NCBI GenBank assembly: GCA_002312935.1
Contig: DCAT01000162.1
Location: 1 to 5,652 of the forward strand
DNA: 5,652 bases
Direction: 5' to 3'
From: Oceanospirillaceae bacterium UBA1126
GTDB taxonomy: Bacteria > Pseudomonadota > Gammaproteobacteria > Pseudomonadales > Balneatricaceae
Shown here: positions 1-5,059 of the stretch, piece after piece
Position numbering within the stretch: the first letter of the stretch is position 1
Layout: every line of letters begins with the position of its first letter
Notes under the pieces: model-generated
What the model was told of the DNA's origin: nothing
Databases searched by the model: none
The model's input: only the letters and a program-made list of their open reading frames with translations
Made by a program: the position numbers and the translations under genes

Positions 1-191
1 TTGAACCTGTTGAATTATTTAAGATCCTAAAGTTTGAGTCTATTGTTGGCAGCGGTGGCGAAGCGAAGAAAAGAATTGGCGAAGGCTTAGTTAAAGTTAA
101 CGGTGATGTTGAGACACGTAAGAGCCGTAAAATGGTAGCGGGTGACACCATTGAATTTGAAAAACGTCACTATGAATTAAAACTCGCTTAA
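1..191 (+). CDS. ybcJ: S4-domain RNA-binding protein, YbcJ-like (3' part only)
   Basis: Only the C-terminal 62 codons are in the window, read from base 3 to the TAA at 189-191; the start lies upstream. The visible protein begins EPVELFKILKFESIVGSGGE, continues with a KKRIGEGLVKVNG segment, then VETRKSRKMVAGDTIEF, and ends YELKLA. This is the compact S4 fold of the YbcJ family. The family is normally about 70 residues, so roughly ten N-terminal residues are missing. S4 domains bind structured RNA; the exact RNA target of YbcJ-type proteins is not settled. The basic KKR and RKSRK patches fit nucleic-acid binding. The next gene starts 3 nt after the stop, so the two are probably co-transcribed and may be translationally coupled. 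Family assignment is by remembered similarity to E. coli YbcJ; the symbol is by homology. Confidence 0.85.
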   Translation, partial: EPVELFKILKFESIVGSGGEAKKRIGEGLVKVNGDVETRKSRKMVAGDTIEFEKRHYELKLA

Positions 192-194
192 ATA

Positions 195-1376
195 ATGGAC
201 ATTAGTCGTTGGTTTAATCCTGCCCATATCAGTGCAGGCTTTATTGCGCCCCTAGTCGGCTACACTAGTTCTGCCGCCATCATATTTCAAGCTGCCAATA
301 GTGCAGGTGCCGATGATGCCATGGTAACCAGTTGGTTTTGGGCCTTAGGTTTAGGTATGGGCTTATCTACTATTGGCTTGTCGTGGTTTTATAAGCAACC
401 TATTCTCACGGCGTGGTCTACGCCAGGGGCCGCTATTTTGGTCACCAGTTTAGCAGGCGTTCCTTTGGCAGAGGCCACGGGTGCTTTTGTACTATGTTCA
501 ATTTTAATCACCTTAGTAGGGCTTTCCGGTTGGTTTGATCGCCTTATGTCACTCATCCCACAATCTATAGCAGGTGCGATGTTAGCTGGGGTTTTAATCC
601 CCTTCGCCATACACATGATTATGTCGTTAGAGACTGAATTAGCCTTAGTTTTATCAATGATGGTGGCATTTTTTATTAGCCGTGTCATATGGCCAAAGCT
701 GGCTGTTATGGTTACTTTGGTCCTAGGTTTTTTAATAGCAGTAGTGCAAAATCTAATTGTCTGGCAGGATGTTGGCTTACAAATTTCAAGCCCCATTTGG
801 ACAACGCCTCAGTGGTCTTTGTCGGCTGCCATTGGTGTGGCTATCCCACTGTTCATTGTCACTATGGCTTCGCAAAACGTGCCTGGCATAGTGGTATTGC
901 GCAGCCATGGCTATCACGCACCAGCTGCACCACTGATCACTTGGACAGGGATCACTGGCCTTCTTCTAGCACCTTTTGGTGGTTTTGCTTTTAATCTAGC
1001 TGCCATTATGGCTGCCATTTGTATGGGCAAAGAAGTGGATACAGATCCAAAACAAAGGTATCGGTCTGCGATTTGGGCTGGGTTATTTATTGTCGCAACT
1101 GGGGTTTTAGCAGGAAGTTTAACTGGCTTATTTAATAGTATGCCGCAAGCCTTGGTAGTTACAATTGCCGGCTTGGCATTATTGGGCACCATAAGCAGTA
1201 GTCTTAGCACTGCACTAGCGCACGAAGCAGAACGTATTCCAGCCATAATTACTTTAATTACTACCACTTCTGGTGTCGTTATGTGGGGCATAGGTAGCGC
1301 ATTTTGGGGCTTAATACTCGGCACTATGGCTTTGTTAATTCAACGCTACCTTTCACCCAAACCTACATATTATTGA
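195..1376 (+). CDS. benE: BenE-family membrane transporter (benzoate/H+ symporter-like)
   Basis: A 393-residue, very hydrophobic inner-membrane protein with roughly 11-12 helices (by eye near 11-33, 46-66, 70-86, 92-112, 121-143, 148-163, 168-186, 208-226, 246-272, 291-311, 316-336 and 346-384). Family signatures are AWSTPGAAIL (73-82), SQNVPGIVVLRSHGY (226-240) and FGGFAFNLAAIMAAICMGKE (261-280), followed by DPKQRY. These match the BenE/YdcO family (TC 2.A.46), and the length is typical, so the gene looks full. The founding member carries benzoate with protons, but most members are uncharacterised. No benzoate-degradation gene is present here; the next gene is an acetylpolyamine-amidohydrolase-type enzyme, so the substrate may differ. 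The ATG lies 3 nt after the S4 stop with no clear ribosome binding site, which suggests reinitiation. It is kept as the start because the conserved N-terminal helix begins right after it. Family is secure, substrate is not. Confidence 0.92.
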   Translation: MDISRWFNPAHISAGFIAPLVGYTSSAAIIFQAANSAGADDAMVTSWFWALGLGMGLSTIGLSWFYKQPILTAWSTPGAAILVTSLAGVPLAEATGAFVLCSILITLVGLSGWFDRLMSLIPQSIAGAMLAGVLIPFAIHMIMSLETELALVLSMMVAFFISRVIWPKLAVMVTLVLGFLIAVVQNLIVWQDVGLQISSPIWTTPQWSLSAAIGVAIPLFIVTMASQNVPGIVVLRSHGYHAPAAPLITWTGITGLLLAPFGGFAFNLAAIMAAICMGKEVDTDPKQRYRSAIWAGLFIVATGVLAGSLTGLFNSMPQALVVTIAGLALLGTISSSLSTALAHEAERIPAIITLITTTSGVVMWGIGSAFWGLILGTMALLIQRYLSPKPTYY

Positions 1377-1404
1377 TCTAAAACGTTTATTACTGGGGCT
1401 GTCT

Positions 1405-2442
1405 ATGAAAACTGTTTATTCGCCTGAACACACTTTGCGCAATGCTAAAACAGAGCTGACTGGCGGCCAATTAGTCACACCGTTTGAGTGCCCGCAACGC
1501 GCAAATTATGTTTTAGACGCCATAAAGTTAGCGCAGCTTGGTGATGTGGTAATGCCAACGCAGTGGTCTAGACATTGGGTAGACAGCGTTCATGACAAAA
1601 ACTACCTTACTTTTTTAGATACAGTATGGCAACGCTGGGTAAACGCAGGTAATCAGGGTGAGGCTATCCCTAATGTCTGGCCCTCACGTTCTATGCCTAG
1701 CCAACGAATTCCTAGACACATTGAAGGCCAATTAGGCTATTACAGCTTAGCTGGAGAGACTAGCATTAGTGAAGGTACCGCAGAAGCAGCATGGGTTTCT
1801 GCAAATGTGGCCTTGTCTGCTGCAGAATTATTGAATCACGGTGAACATAGCGCCTTTGCTCTTTGTCGCCCACCAGGGCACCATGCGTCAAATGACCAAT
1901 TTGGTGGTTACTGTTTCATCAATAATGCGGCTATAGCAGCTCAAAAACTGCGATACGATGGCGCTCATAGGGTGGCTATTTTGGATGTAGATTTTCATCA
2001 CGGAAATGGCACCCAAGATATTTTTTATCGGCGCGATGATGTGTTATTTTGCTCTATTCATGGTGACCCTATGGTCGCTTTTCCTTATTTTTTGGGATTT
2101 GCCGATGAAATAGGCGAAGGCCCCGGTAAAGGCTTCAACCTTAATATTCCCCTACCACGGGGCACCTCATACTCAATATGGCGCGCAGCACTTTGCAGGG
2201 CAATAACAAAAATACTTAGCTATGGTGCAGACGCTGTAGTCGTTTCCTTGGGCGTGGATACCTATGAGAAAGACCCTATCAGTTTTTTCAAACTCAAAAG
2301 TAATGACTTTATAAATATGGGTCAAACTATCGCTGAAATGGGTTTGCCAACCTTGTTTGTTATGGAGGGCGGGTATGCTGTAGAAGAGATTGGCACAAAT
2401 ACTGTCAATGTGCTTAAAGGTTTTGAAAACCCCACTGGATAG
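1405..2442 (+). CDS. aphA: Acetylpolyamine amidohydrolase (histone-deacetylase fold)
   Basis: A 345-residue cytoplasmic zinc hydrolase expected to remove acetyl groups from acetylated polyamines such as acetylputrescine. The start NAKTEL.GG and the length follow the Mycoplana ramosa enzyme (341 residues) almost throughout. Visible active-site parts are H159-H160 in RPPGHH, zinc ligands D196 and H198 in LDVDFHHGNG, the third ligand D285 in SLGVDTYEKDP, and catalytic Tyr324 in MEGGY. All are offset by one from the M. ramosa numbering, so the enzyme should be active. Residues about 80-110 (GNQGEAIP to IPRHIEGQ) match the long loop that builds the dimer and narrows the channel in this family, favouring small extended substrates over histone-like proteins. 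It follows the transporter by 28 nt with a weak GGGG ribosome site at 1395-1398, so one operon is likely. A deacetylase for another small acylated amine remains possible. Confidence 0.93.
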   Translation: MKTVYSPEHTLRNAKTELTGGQLVTPFECPQRANYVLDAIKLAQLGDVVMPTQWSRHWVDSVHDKNYLTFLDTVWQRWVNAGNQGEAIPNVWPSRSMPSQRIPRHIEGQLGYYSLAGETSISEGTAEAAWVSANVALSAAELLNHGEHSAFALCRPPGHHASNDQFGGYCFINNAAIAAQKLRYDGAHRVAILDVDFHHGNGTQDIFYRRDDVLFCSIHGDPMVAFPYFLGFADEIGEGPGKGFNLNIPLPRGTSYSIWRAALCRAITKILSYGADAVVVSLGVDTYEKDPISFFKLKSNDFINMGQTIAEMGLPTLFVMEGGYAVEEIGTNTVNVLKGFENPTG

Positions 2443-2495
2443 TCGTTATTGGGTCTATGATTAAGGCTTTAAATAAGGCAAGATGTTTTCCATTT

Positions 2496-2501
2496 TATAA
2501 T
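2496..2501 (+). promoter_or_regulatory. Possible -10 box upstream of ppnP
   Basis: A perfect TATAAT lies 14 nt before the ppnP start, in an AT-rich gap after aphA. No good -35 is visible; the best nearby hexamer, AAGGCA at 2475-2480, leaves a short 15-nt spacer. A transcript from here would start near 2508, downstream of the AAGAGA ribosome site at 2502-2507. The match may therefore be chance, or it may give an almost leaderless mRNA. Confidence 0.2.
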
Positions 2502-2515
2502 AAGAGATTAATCCA

Positions 2516-2797
2516 ATGCTTTCAGTTACTTCTTACTTTGACGATAACGTTAAATCTATCGCTTTCCAAGGCAAAAGCCTAGCGACTACAGTGGGGGTAA
2601 TGGATATAGGTACATTTACCTTTGGCACTAGCCAGTATGAGGTCATGACCATTATCGATGGCGAACTTGAAGTTAAATTACCCGGCACCAATAGCTGGAA
2701 TACCTTTAACAACGGCGATCAGTTTGAAGTAGAAGCCCACAGCAGCTTCGACGTTAAAGTTGTGCGCCAAACCGCTTACCATTGCACATATGAATAA
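2516..2797 (+). CDS. ppnP: Pyrimidine/purine nucleoside phosphorylase PpnP
   Basis: A 93-residue single-domain cupin of the PpnP/YaiE family (formerly DUF1255). The family cleaves purine and pyrimidine nucleosides with phosphate to a free base and ribose-1-phosphate, in the cytoplasm, as part of nucleoside salvage. The family pattern is visible throughout: YFDDNVKSIAF near the N-terminus, VGVMDIGTFTFGT (26-38), EVMTIIDGELEVKLPG (42-57), a W followed by F..GDQF (61-70) and a C-terminal HCTYE. E. coli PpnP has 94 residues, so this is full length. One small oddity is Glu73 in FEVEAHSSF, where family members I recall carry proline. The ATG has a good AAGAGA ribosome site at 2502-2507, 8 nt upstream. 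The 73-nt gap from aphA and 81-nt gap to trxC suggest it may be a separate transcription unit. Confidence 0.93.
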   Translation: MLSVTSYFDDNVKSIAFQGKSLATTVGVMDIGTFTFGTSQYEVMTIIDGELEVKLPGTNSWNTFNNGDQFEVEAHSSFDVKVVRQTAYHCTYE

Positions 2798-2827
2798 ACC
2801 GGTGCCTAAACTTTGCGATAGCACGCA

Positions 2828-2858
2828 TTGAAAATTAAATTAGAATGAACTACATAAT
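2828..2858 (+). promoter_or_regulatory. Candidate sigma70-type promoter for trxC
   Basis: TTGAAA (2828-2833) resembles a -35 box and CATAAT (2853-2858) a -10 box. The 19-nt spacer is longer than ideal. Both sit in the AT-rich 81-nt gap before trxC, and initiation would fall near 2865, leaving about 14 nt of leader. A short inverted repeat, ATGAA (2845-2849) with TTCAT (2860-2864), brackets the -10 box and could be an operator or chance in AT-rich DNA. No convincing OxyR site was recognised, although E. coli trxC is OxyR-controlled. Confidence 0.3.
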
Positions 2859-2878
2859 ATTCATAAGAGTCTAAGCCG

Positions 2879-3313
2879 ATGTCTACCATCACCAGTCGCT
2901 GCCCTCATTGCCAAAAAAACAATCGCGTGGCTGCAGAAAGAGTTAAAGACAACCCTTCTTGTGGTGCTTGTAAAGAAGCGCTATTTTCTGGCAAACCCGT
3001 GGTTGGCACCAGCACTAATTTCAACGCAATTATTCAAGCAGACAAGCCAGTTGTGGTTGACTTTTGGGCCCCCTGGTGTGGCCCCTGTGTTGGTTTTGCA
3101 CCCGTATTTGAACAAGTAGCCCAAATTCAAGCCAATGATCTTCATTTTGTAAAAGTAGATACTGAAGCTGAGAAAATGTTAGGTTCTCAATTCAACATAC
3201 GCAGCATTCCTACCTTAATGGTATTTAAAAATGGTAAGGTCGTAGACCAGCTCAACGGCGCATTACCCAAGCAACAATTTGAGCAATGGTTAAATGCCGC
3301 AGTGAATAAATAA
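2879..3313 (+). CDS. trxC: Thioredoxin 2 (TrxC), zinc-binding
   Basis: A 144-residue cytoplasmic thioredoxin with an N-terminal zinc finger, a protein-disulfide reductase usually linked to oxidative-stress defence. The zinc module has its four cysteines at C8 and C11 (CPHC) and C28 and C31 (CGAC). The thioredoxin fold follows, with DFWAPWCGPC at 61-70 giving redox cysteines C67 and C70, then VKVDTEAE, and the cis-proline loop RSIPT (P111). E. coli TrxC has 139 residues and the same architecture, so the gene looks complete and functional. The ATG is preceded by an AAGAG ribosome site (2865-2869) at 9 nt. It sits between ppnP and a DUF5062-like gene; I see no functional link beyond co-orientation. 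The CXXC-bearing N-terminus separates it clearly from TrxA. Confidence 0.96.
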   Translation: MSTITSRCPHCQKNNRVAAERVKDNPSCGACKEALFSGKPVVGTSTNFNAIIQADKPVVVDFWAPWCGPCVGFAPVFEQVAQIQANDLHFVKVDTEAEKMLGSQFNIRSIPTLMVFKNGKVVDQLNGALPKQQFEQWLNAAVNK

Positions 3314-3319
3314 TACTGG

Positions 3320-3337
3320 TTTTTCAACTTTTTCAAC
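3320..3337 (+). repeat. Tandem 9-nt direct repeat (TTTTTCAAC twice)
   Basis: Two abutting copies of TTTTTCAAC fill most of the trxC to DUF5062-like gap. No stable stem precedes the T runs, so this does not look like an intrinsic terminator. Function is unknown and chance slippage is likely. Confidence 0.6.
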
Positions 3338-3354
3338 CTATTAAAGCGAAGTGG

Positions 3355-3600
3355 ATGATGAAAAAACTTAAGAATGAAAAAGAACTCCTGAAAAAAGCGA
3401 TTACATTAGGCACAGTTTACGCCAGTAAGCGCGGTGTTGCGCAATTTGAAGCCACAGATTCTGCAGCCAATAAGATAGAGTATATTTACCGCCTTTTGGT
3501 GCACGATAAACTAATCCAGCCATTGCCAGCCAACCAGGTCTCACAACCCAGCATGCAACACAAACTCGCTTTATGGGTCGATCGTCAAATCAACCCGTAA
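3355..3600 (+). CDS. DUF5062-like small protein of unknown function
   Basis: An 81-residue soluble, basic protein with no signal peptide, membrane helix or cysteine motif. It reads as mostly helical: KKLKNEKELLKKAITLG (3-19), then YASKRGVAQFEA, then KIEYIYRLLVHDKLIQPL (40-57), and a C-terminal HKLALWVDRQINP. The pattern matches, from memory, the DUF5062 family of Vibrio/Shewanella/Alteromonadales, which has no established function and is about this length. The second ATG at 3358 may be the true start: it puts the GAAG ribosome site (3348-3351) 6 nt away rather than 3, and gives the family-like beginning MKKLKNE, for 80 residues. The gene follows trxC by 41 nt and precedes the crotonase-fold gene by 32 nt, so read-through transcription is likely. 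Coding status is well supported; the family name is moderately sure. Confidence 0.8.
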   Translation: MMKKLKNEKELLKKAITLGTVYASKRGVAQFEATDSAANKIEYIYRLLVHDKLIQPLPANQVSQPSMQHKLALWVDRQINP

Positions 3601-3608
3601 AAGCACCA

Positions 3609-3623
3609 CAAGGAACTCAAGGA
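3609..3623 (+). promoter_or_regulatory. Doubled ribosome binding site before the crotonase-fold gene
   Basis: CAAGGA occurs twice, at 3609-3614 and 3618-3623. The downstream copy lies 9 nt before the ATG at 3633 and is the likely functional Shine-Dalgarno. The upstream copy is 18 nt away and may be a standby site or chance. Confidence 0.5.
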
Positions 3624-3632
3624 TTCTAGATT

Positions 3633-4409
3633 ATGTTCAAAGATCAACAACCCTACGTTATTGTAGAACATCATCATCAGTGGCTAGAAATTACGCTCAA
3701 CCGCCCTGACAGTTTCAACGCTTTGTCTCAAGAAATGATGCACCATTTGCAGATAGCCATTGATCAAGCCAATAAACAAGAAGACCTTACCTGTATTATT
3801 ATTAAGGCCAAAGGCAAAGCTTTTTGCGCAGGGCATGACATCAAACAAATGCAGGCCACTGCTGAGACAGATTATTACCAAGCATTATTTCATCAGTGCA
3901 GCCACCTTATGCAATCCATTGTGGCATGCCCCATTCCAGTAATTGCTCAAGTGCAGGGGATAGCAACTGCAGCTGGTTGCCAATTAGTGGCTAGCTGCGA
4001 CCTAGCAATTTCATCTAATGGTGCTCGCTTTGCAGTTTCTGGCATTAACTTAGGCCTGTTCTGCTCTACCCCAGCAGTTGCTCTTAGTCGCAACATTCAT
4101 CCAAAGCACGCTATGGAAATGTTATTAACAGGGGAGTTTATCAGTGCAGACAAAGCTCAAACCCTAGGATTAATCAATGGCGTGGTTACAGATGATGAGC
4201 TTACAGCTGCCACACGGGAAATGGCCACAAAAATAAGCCTAAAAGCCAGGGCAGCAGTCCTTACAGGCAAAGCAATGTTTTACCCTCAATTAGATATGGC
4301 ATTAGAACAAGCCTATGCGTTTGCCAGTGAGCATATGGTAAACAATTTACTGGATGCAGAGACGCAACGGGGTCTCAATGGCTTTGTAAACAAAACACCT
4401 AAGGGGTAA
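3633..4409 (+). CDS. Enoyl-CoA hydratase/isomerase-family protein, ECHDC3-like
   Basis: A 258-residue crotonase-fold protein of usual length. The acyl-CoA pocket signatures are present: LNRPDSFNALS (22-32), GKAFCAGHDIKQM (61-73, first oxyanion-hole segment) and QGIATAAGCQLVASCDLAI (108-126, second segment). Aligned by eye to rat mitochondrial hydratase, the two catalytic glutamates (Glu144 and Glu164) are replaced by Gln117 and Gly137, so ordinary hydratase chemistry is doubtful. The stretch INLGLFCSTPAVALSR (138-153), and the wider match including TGKAMFY and MVNNLLD, point to the ECHDC3 subgroup, known from human mitochondria and without a firm reaction. It probably binds an acyl-CoA; isomerase, hydrolase or non-catalytic roles are all open. 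A strong AAGGA site precedes the ATG. The HD-domain gene begins 2 nt after its stop, implying co-expression. Generic databases may label it a hydratase, which I would treat with caution. Confidence 0.88.
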   Translation: MFKDQQPYVIVEHHHQWLEITLNRPDSFNALSQEMMHHLQIAIDQANKQEDLTCIIIKAKGKAFCAGHDIKQMQATAETDYYQALFHQCSHLMQSIVACPIPVIAQVQGIATAAGCQLVASCDLAISSNGARFAVSGINLGLFCSTPAVALSRNIHPKHAMEMLLTGEFISADKAQTLGLINGVVTDDELTAATREMATKISLKARAAVLTGKAMFYPQLDMALEQAYAFASEHMVNNLLDAETQRGLNGFVNKTPKG

Positions 4410-4411
4410 CT

Positions 4412-4993
4412 GTGCAAGAACTCATAAAAATTATCGGTTTTGTAAAAGAAATTGACCAACTTAAAGCTGTACTCAGAAAAACTCGCCCGTTGGGCATGGA
4501 ACGTTATGAAAACTCAGCTGAACATTCATGGCAAGTCACCTTAGCTGCACTGATGCTAAAAGATTACGCTGCGCAGCCTGTGGATATTAATCGAGTGTTA
4601 CGCATGCTCTTGATCCATGATTTATGTGAAATTGATACTGGCGATGTCATCGTATATGATGCAGTGGGCGCAGCGCACGAAGAAGCAGAGGCTGCAGCCA
4701 CGCAACGCATTCTAGGCATGCTGCCTAACCATATGGGTGATGAGTACATCGCCCTATGGCATGAGTTTGAAACTGCTAAAAGTGCTGATGCTCGTTTTGC
4801 TAAAGCGCTAGATCGCGCACTGCCCTTGATACATAATTTAAATGATCAAGGGCACAGTTGGCAAAGCCATGGCATTACTAAAGAGCAAGTGAAAACTGTT
4901 AATGGTAGTCGGATAAAGACAGGATGCCCACAGCTTTGGGACCTACTTGAGCCATTAGTAGACGAAGCCGAATTAAAAGGTTGGTTATGTTAG
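4412..4993 (+). CDS. HD-domain phosphohydrolase (YfbR/HDDC2-like, COG1896 type)
   Basis: A 193-residue cytoplasmic metal-dependent hydrolase. The HD-domain metal ligands are visible: H38 in SAEHSW, the paired H69-D70 in LLIHDLCEIDTGD, and D134 in AKALDRA. The acidic E73 after the HD pair matches a catalytic-site residue in the family. Length and motif spacing fit the PF13023 group, which includes E. coli YfbR and human HDDC2, several of which are 5'-deoxynucleoside-monophosphate phosphatases. By that analogy it may dephosphorylate deoxynucleotides, though the N-terminus is not close to YfbR and another phosphate ester is possible. Translation starts at GTG, 2 nt after the crotonase-fold gene's stop. 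The AAGGGG ribosome site (4401-4406, spacing 5 nt) lies inside the end of that gene, so the pair is translationally linked. No upstream ATG alternative fits, since the frame would overlap the neighbour. Confidence 0.88.
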   Translation: MQELIKIIGFVKEIDQLKAVLRKTRPLGMERYENSAEHSWQVTLAALMLKDYAAQPVDINRVLRMLLIHDLCEIDTGDVIVYDAVGAAHEEAEAAATQRILGMLPNHMGDEYIALWHEFETAKSADARFAKALDRALPLIHNLNDQGHSWQSHGITKEQVKTVNGSRIKTGCPQLWDLLEPLVDEAELKGWLC

Positions 4994-5028
4994 ACCTAAC
5001 AGGTGTCTAGCTGGTAGACTACGCGCCC
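4991..5028 (+). promoter_or_regulatory. Candidate ybiT promoter with GC-rich discriminator
   Basis: An extended -10 element is visible as TGG followed by TAGACT (5015-5020), and directly after it ACGCGCCC (5021-5028). That GC-rich discriminator is typical of growth-rate or stringent-controlled promoters of translation genes. The best -35 is poor: TAGACC at 4991-4996 with an 18-nt spacer, matching four of six consensus bases. Initiation would be near 5027, about 33 nt before the ybiT start. A translation-linked ABC-F gene would suit such control; this is inference. Confidence 0.35.
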
Positions 5029-5044
5029 TAATTTCACTACCAGC
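4991..5044 (+). promoter_or_regulatory. Overlapping inverted repeats in the ybiT leader region
   Basis: Three mutually exclusive pairings can be drawn. TAGAC (4991-4995) can pair with GTCTA (5005-5009). The same GTCTA can instead pair with TAGAC (5015-5019). GCTGGTAG (5010-5017) forms an 8-bp perfect stem with CTACCAGC (5037-5044) across a 19-nt loop. No T run follows, so an intrinsic terminator is unlikely. If transcribed, this could be an alternative-fold leader, or the long stem could be a protein-binding site. Part of the repetition may reflect promoter hexamers. The 8-bp repeat is certain; its role is not. Confidence 0.4.
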
Positions 5045-5059
5045 ACAAAGCGTATTCCC

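Noticed and set aside
389..796. Open frame of 135 codons on the - strand inside benE
   Set aside because: It lies wholly antisense to a well-conserved transporter, its translation resembles no known domain, and its composition (Ala/Thr/Ile/Lys-rich) is what the reverse of hydrophobic codons gives.
689..994. Open frame of 101 codons on the + strand in another frame of benE
   Set aside because: It overlaps conserved benE sequence, and the translation is irregular with no domain pattern.
914..1324. Open frame of 136 codons on the - strand inside benE
   Set aside because: Same reasoning: a shadow of the membrane-protein codons, without a recognisable domain.
1405..2442. Eukaryotic-type histone deacetylase acting on proteins
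   Set aside because: The full-length similarity, length and loop insert match acetylpolyamine amidohydrolases rather than protein deacetylases.
2429..2460. Possible terminator hairpin after aphA (CCCC with GGG)
   Set aside because: The stem is only 4-5 bp with a mismatch or bulge and is not followed by a T tract.
3311..3354. T runs after trxC as an intrinsic terminator
   Set aside because: No GC-rich stem precedes either T run; the T runs belong to a 9-nt tandem repeat.
5005..5044. tRNA-like D-arm (GTCT-AGCTGGT-AGAC) before ybiT
   Set aside because: The D-arm resemblance is real, but there is no acceptor stem, anticodon arm or GTTCRA T-loop around it.
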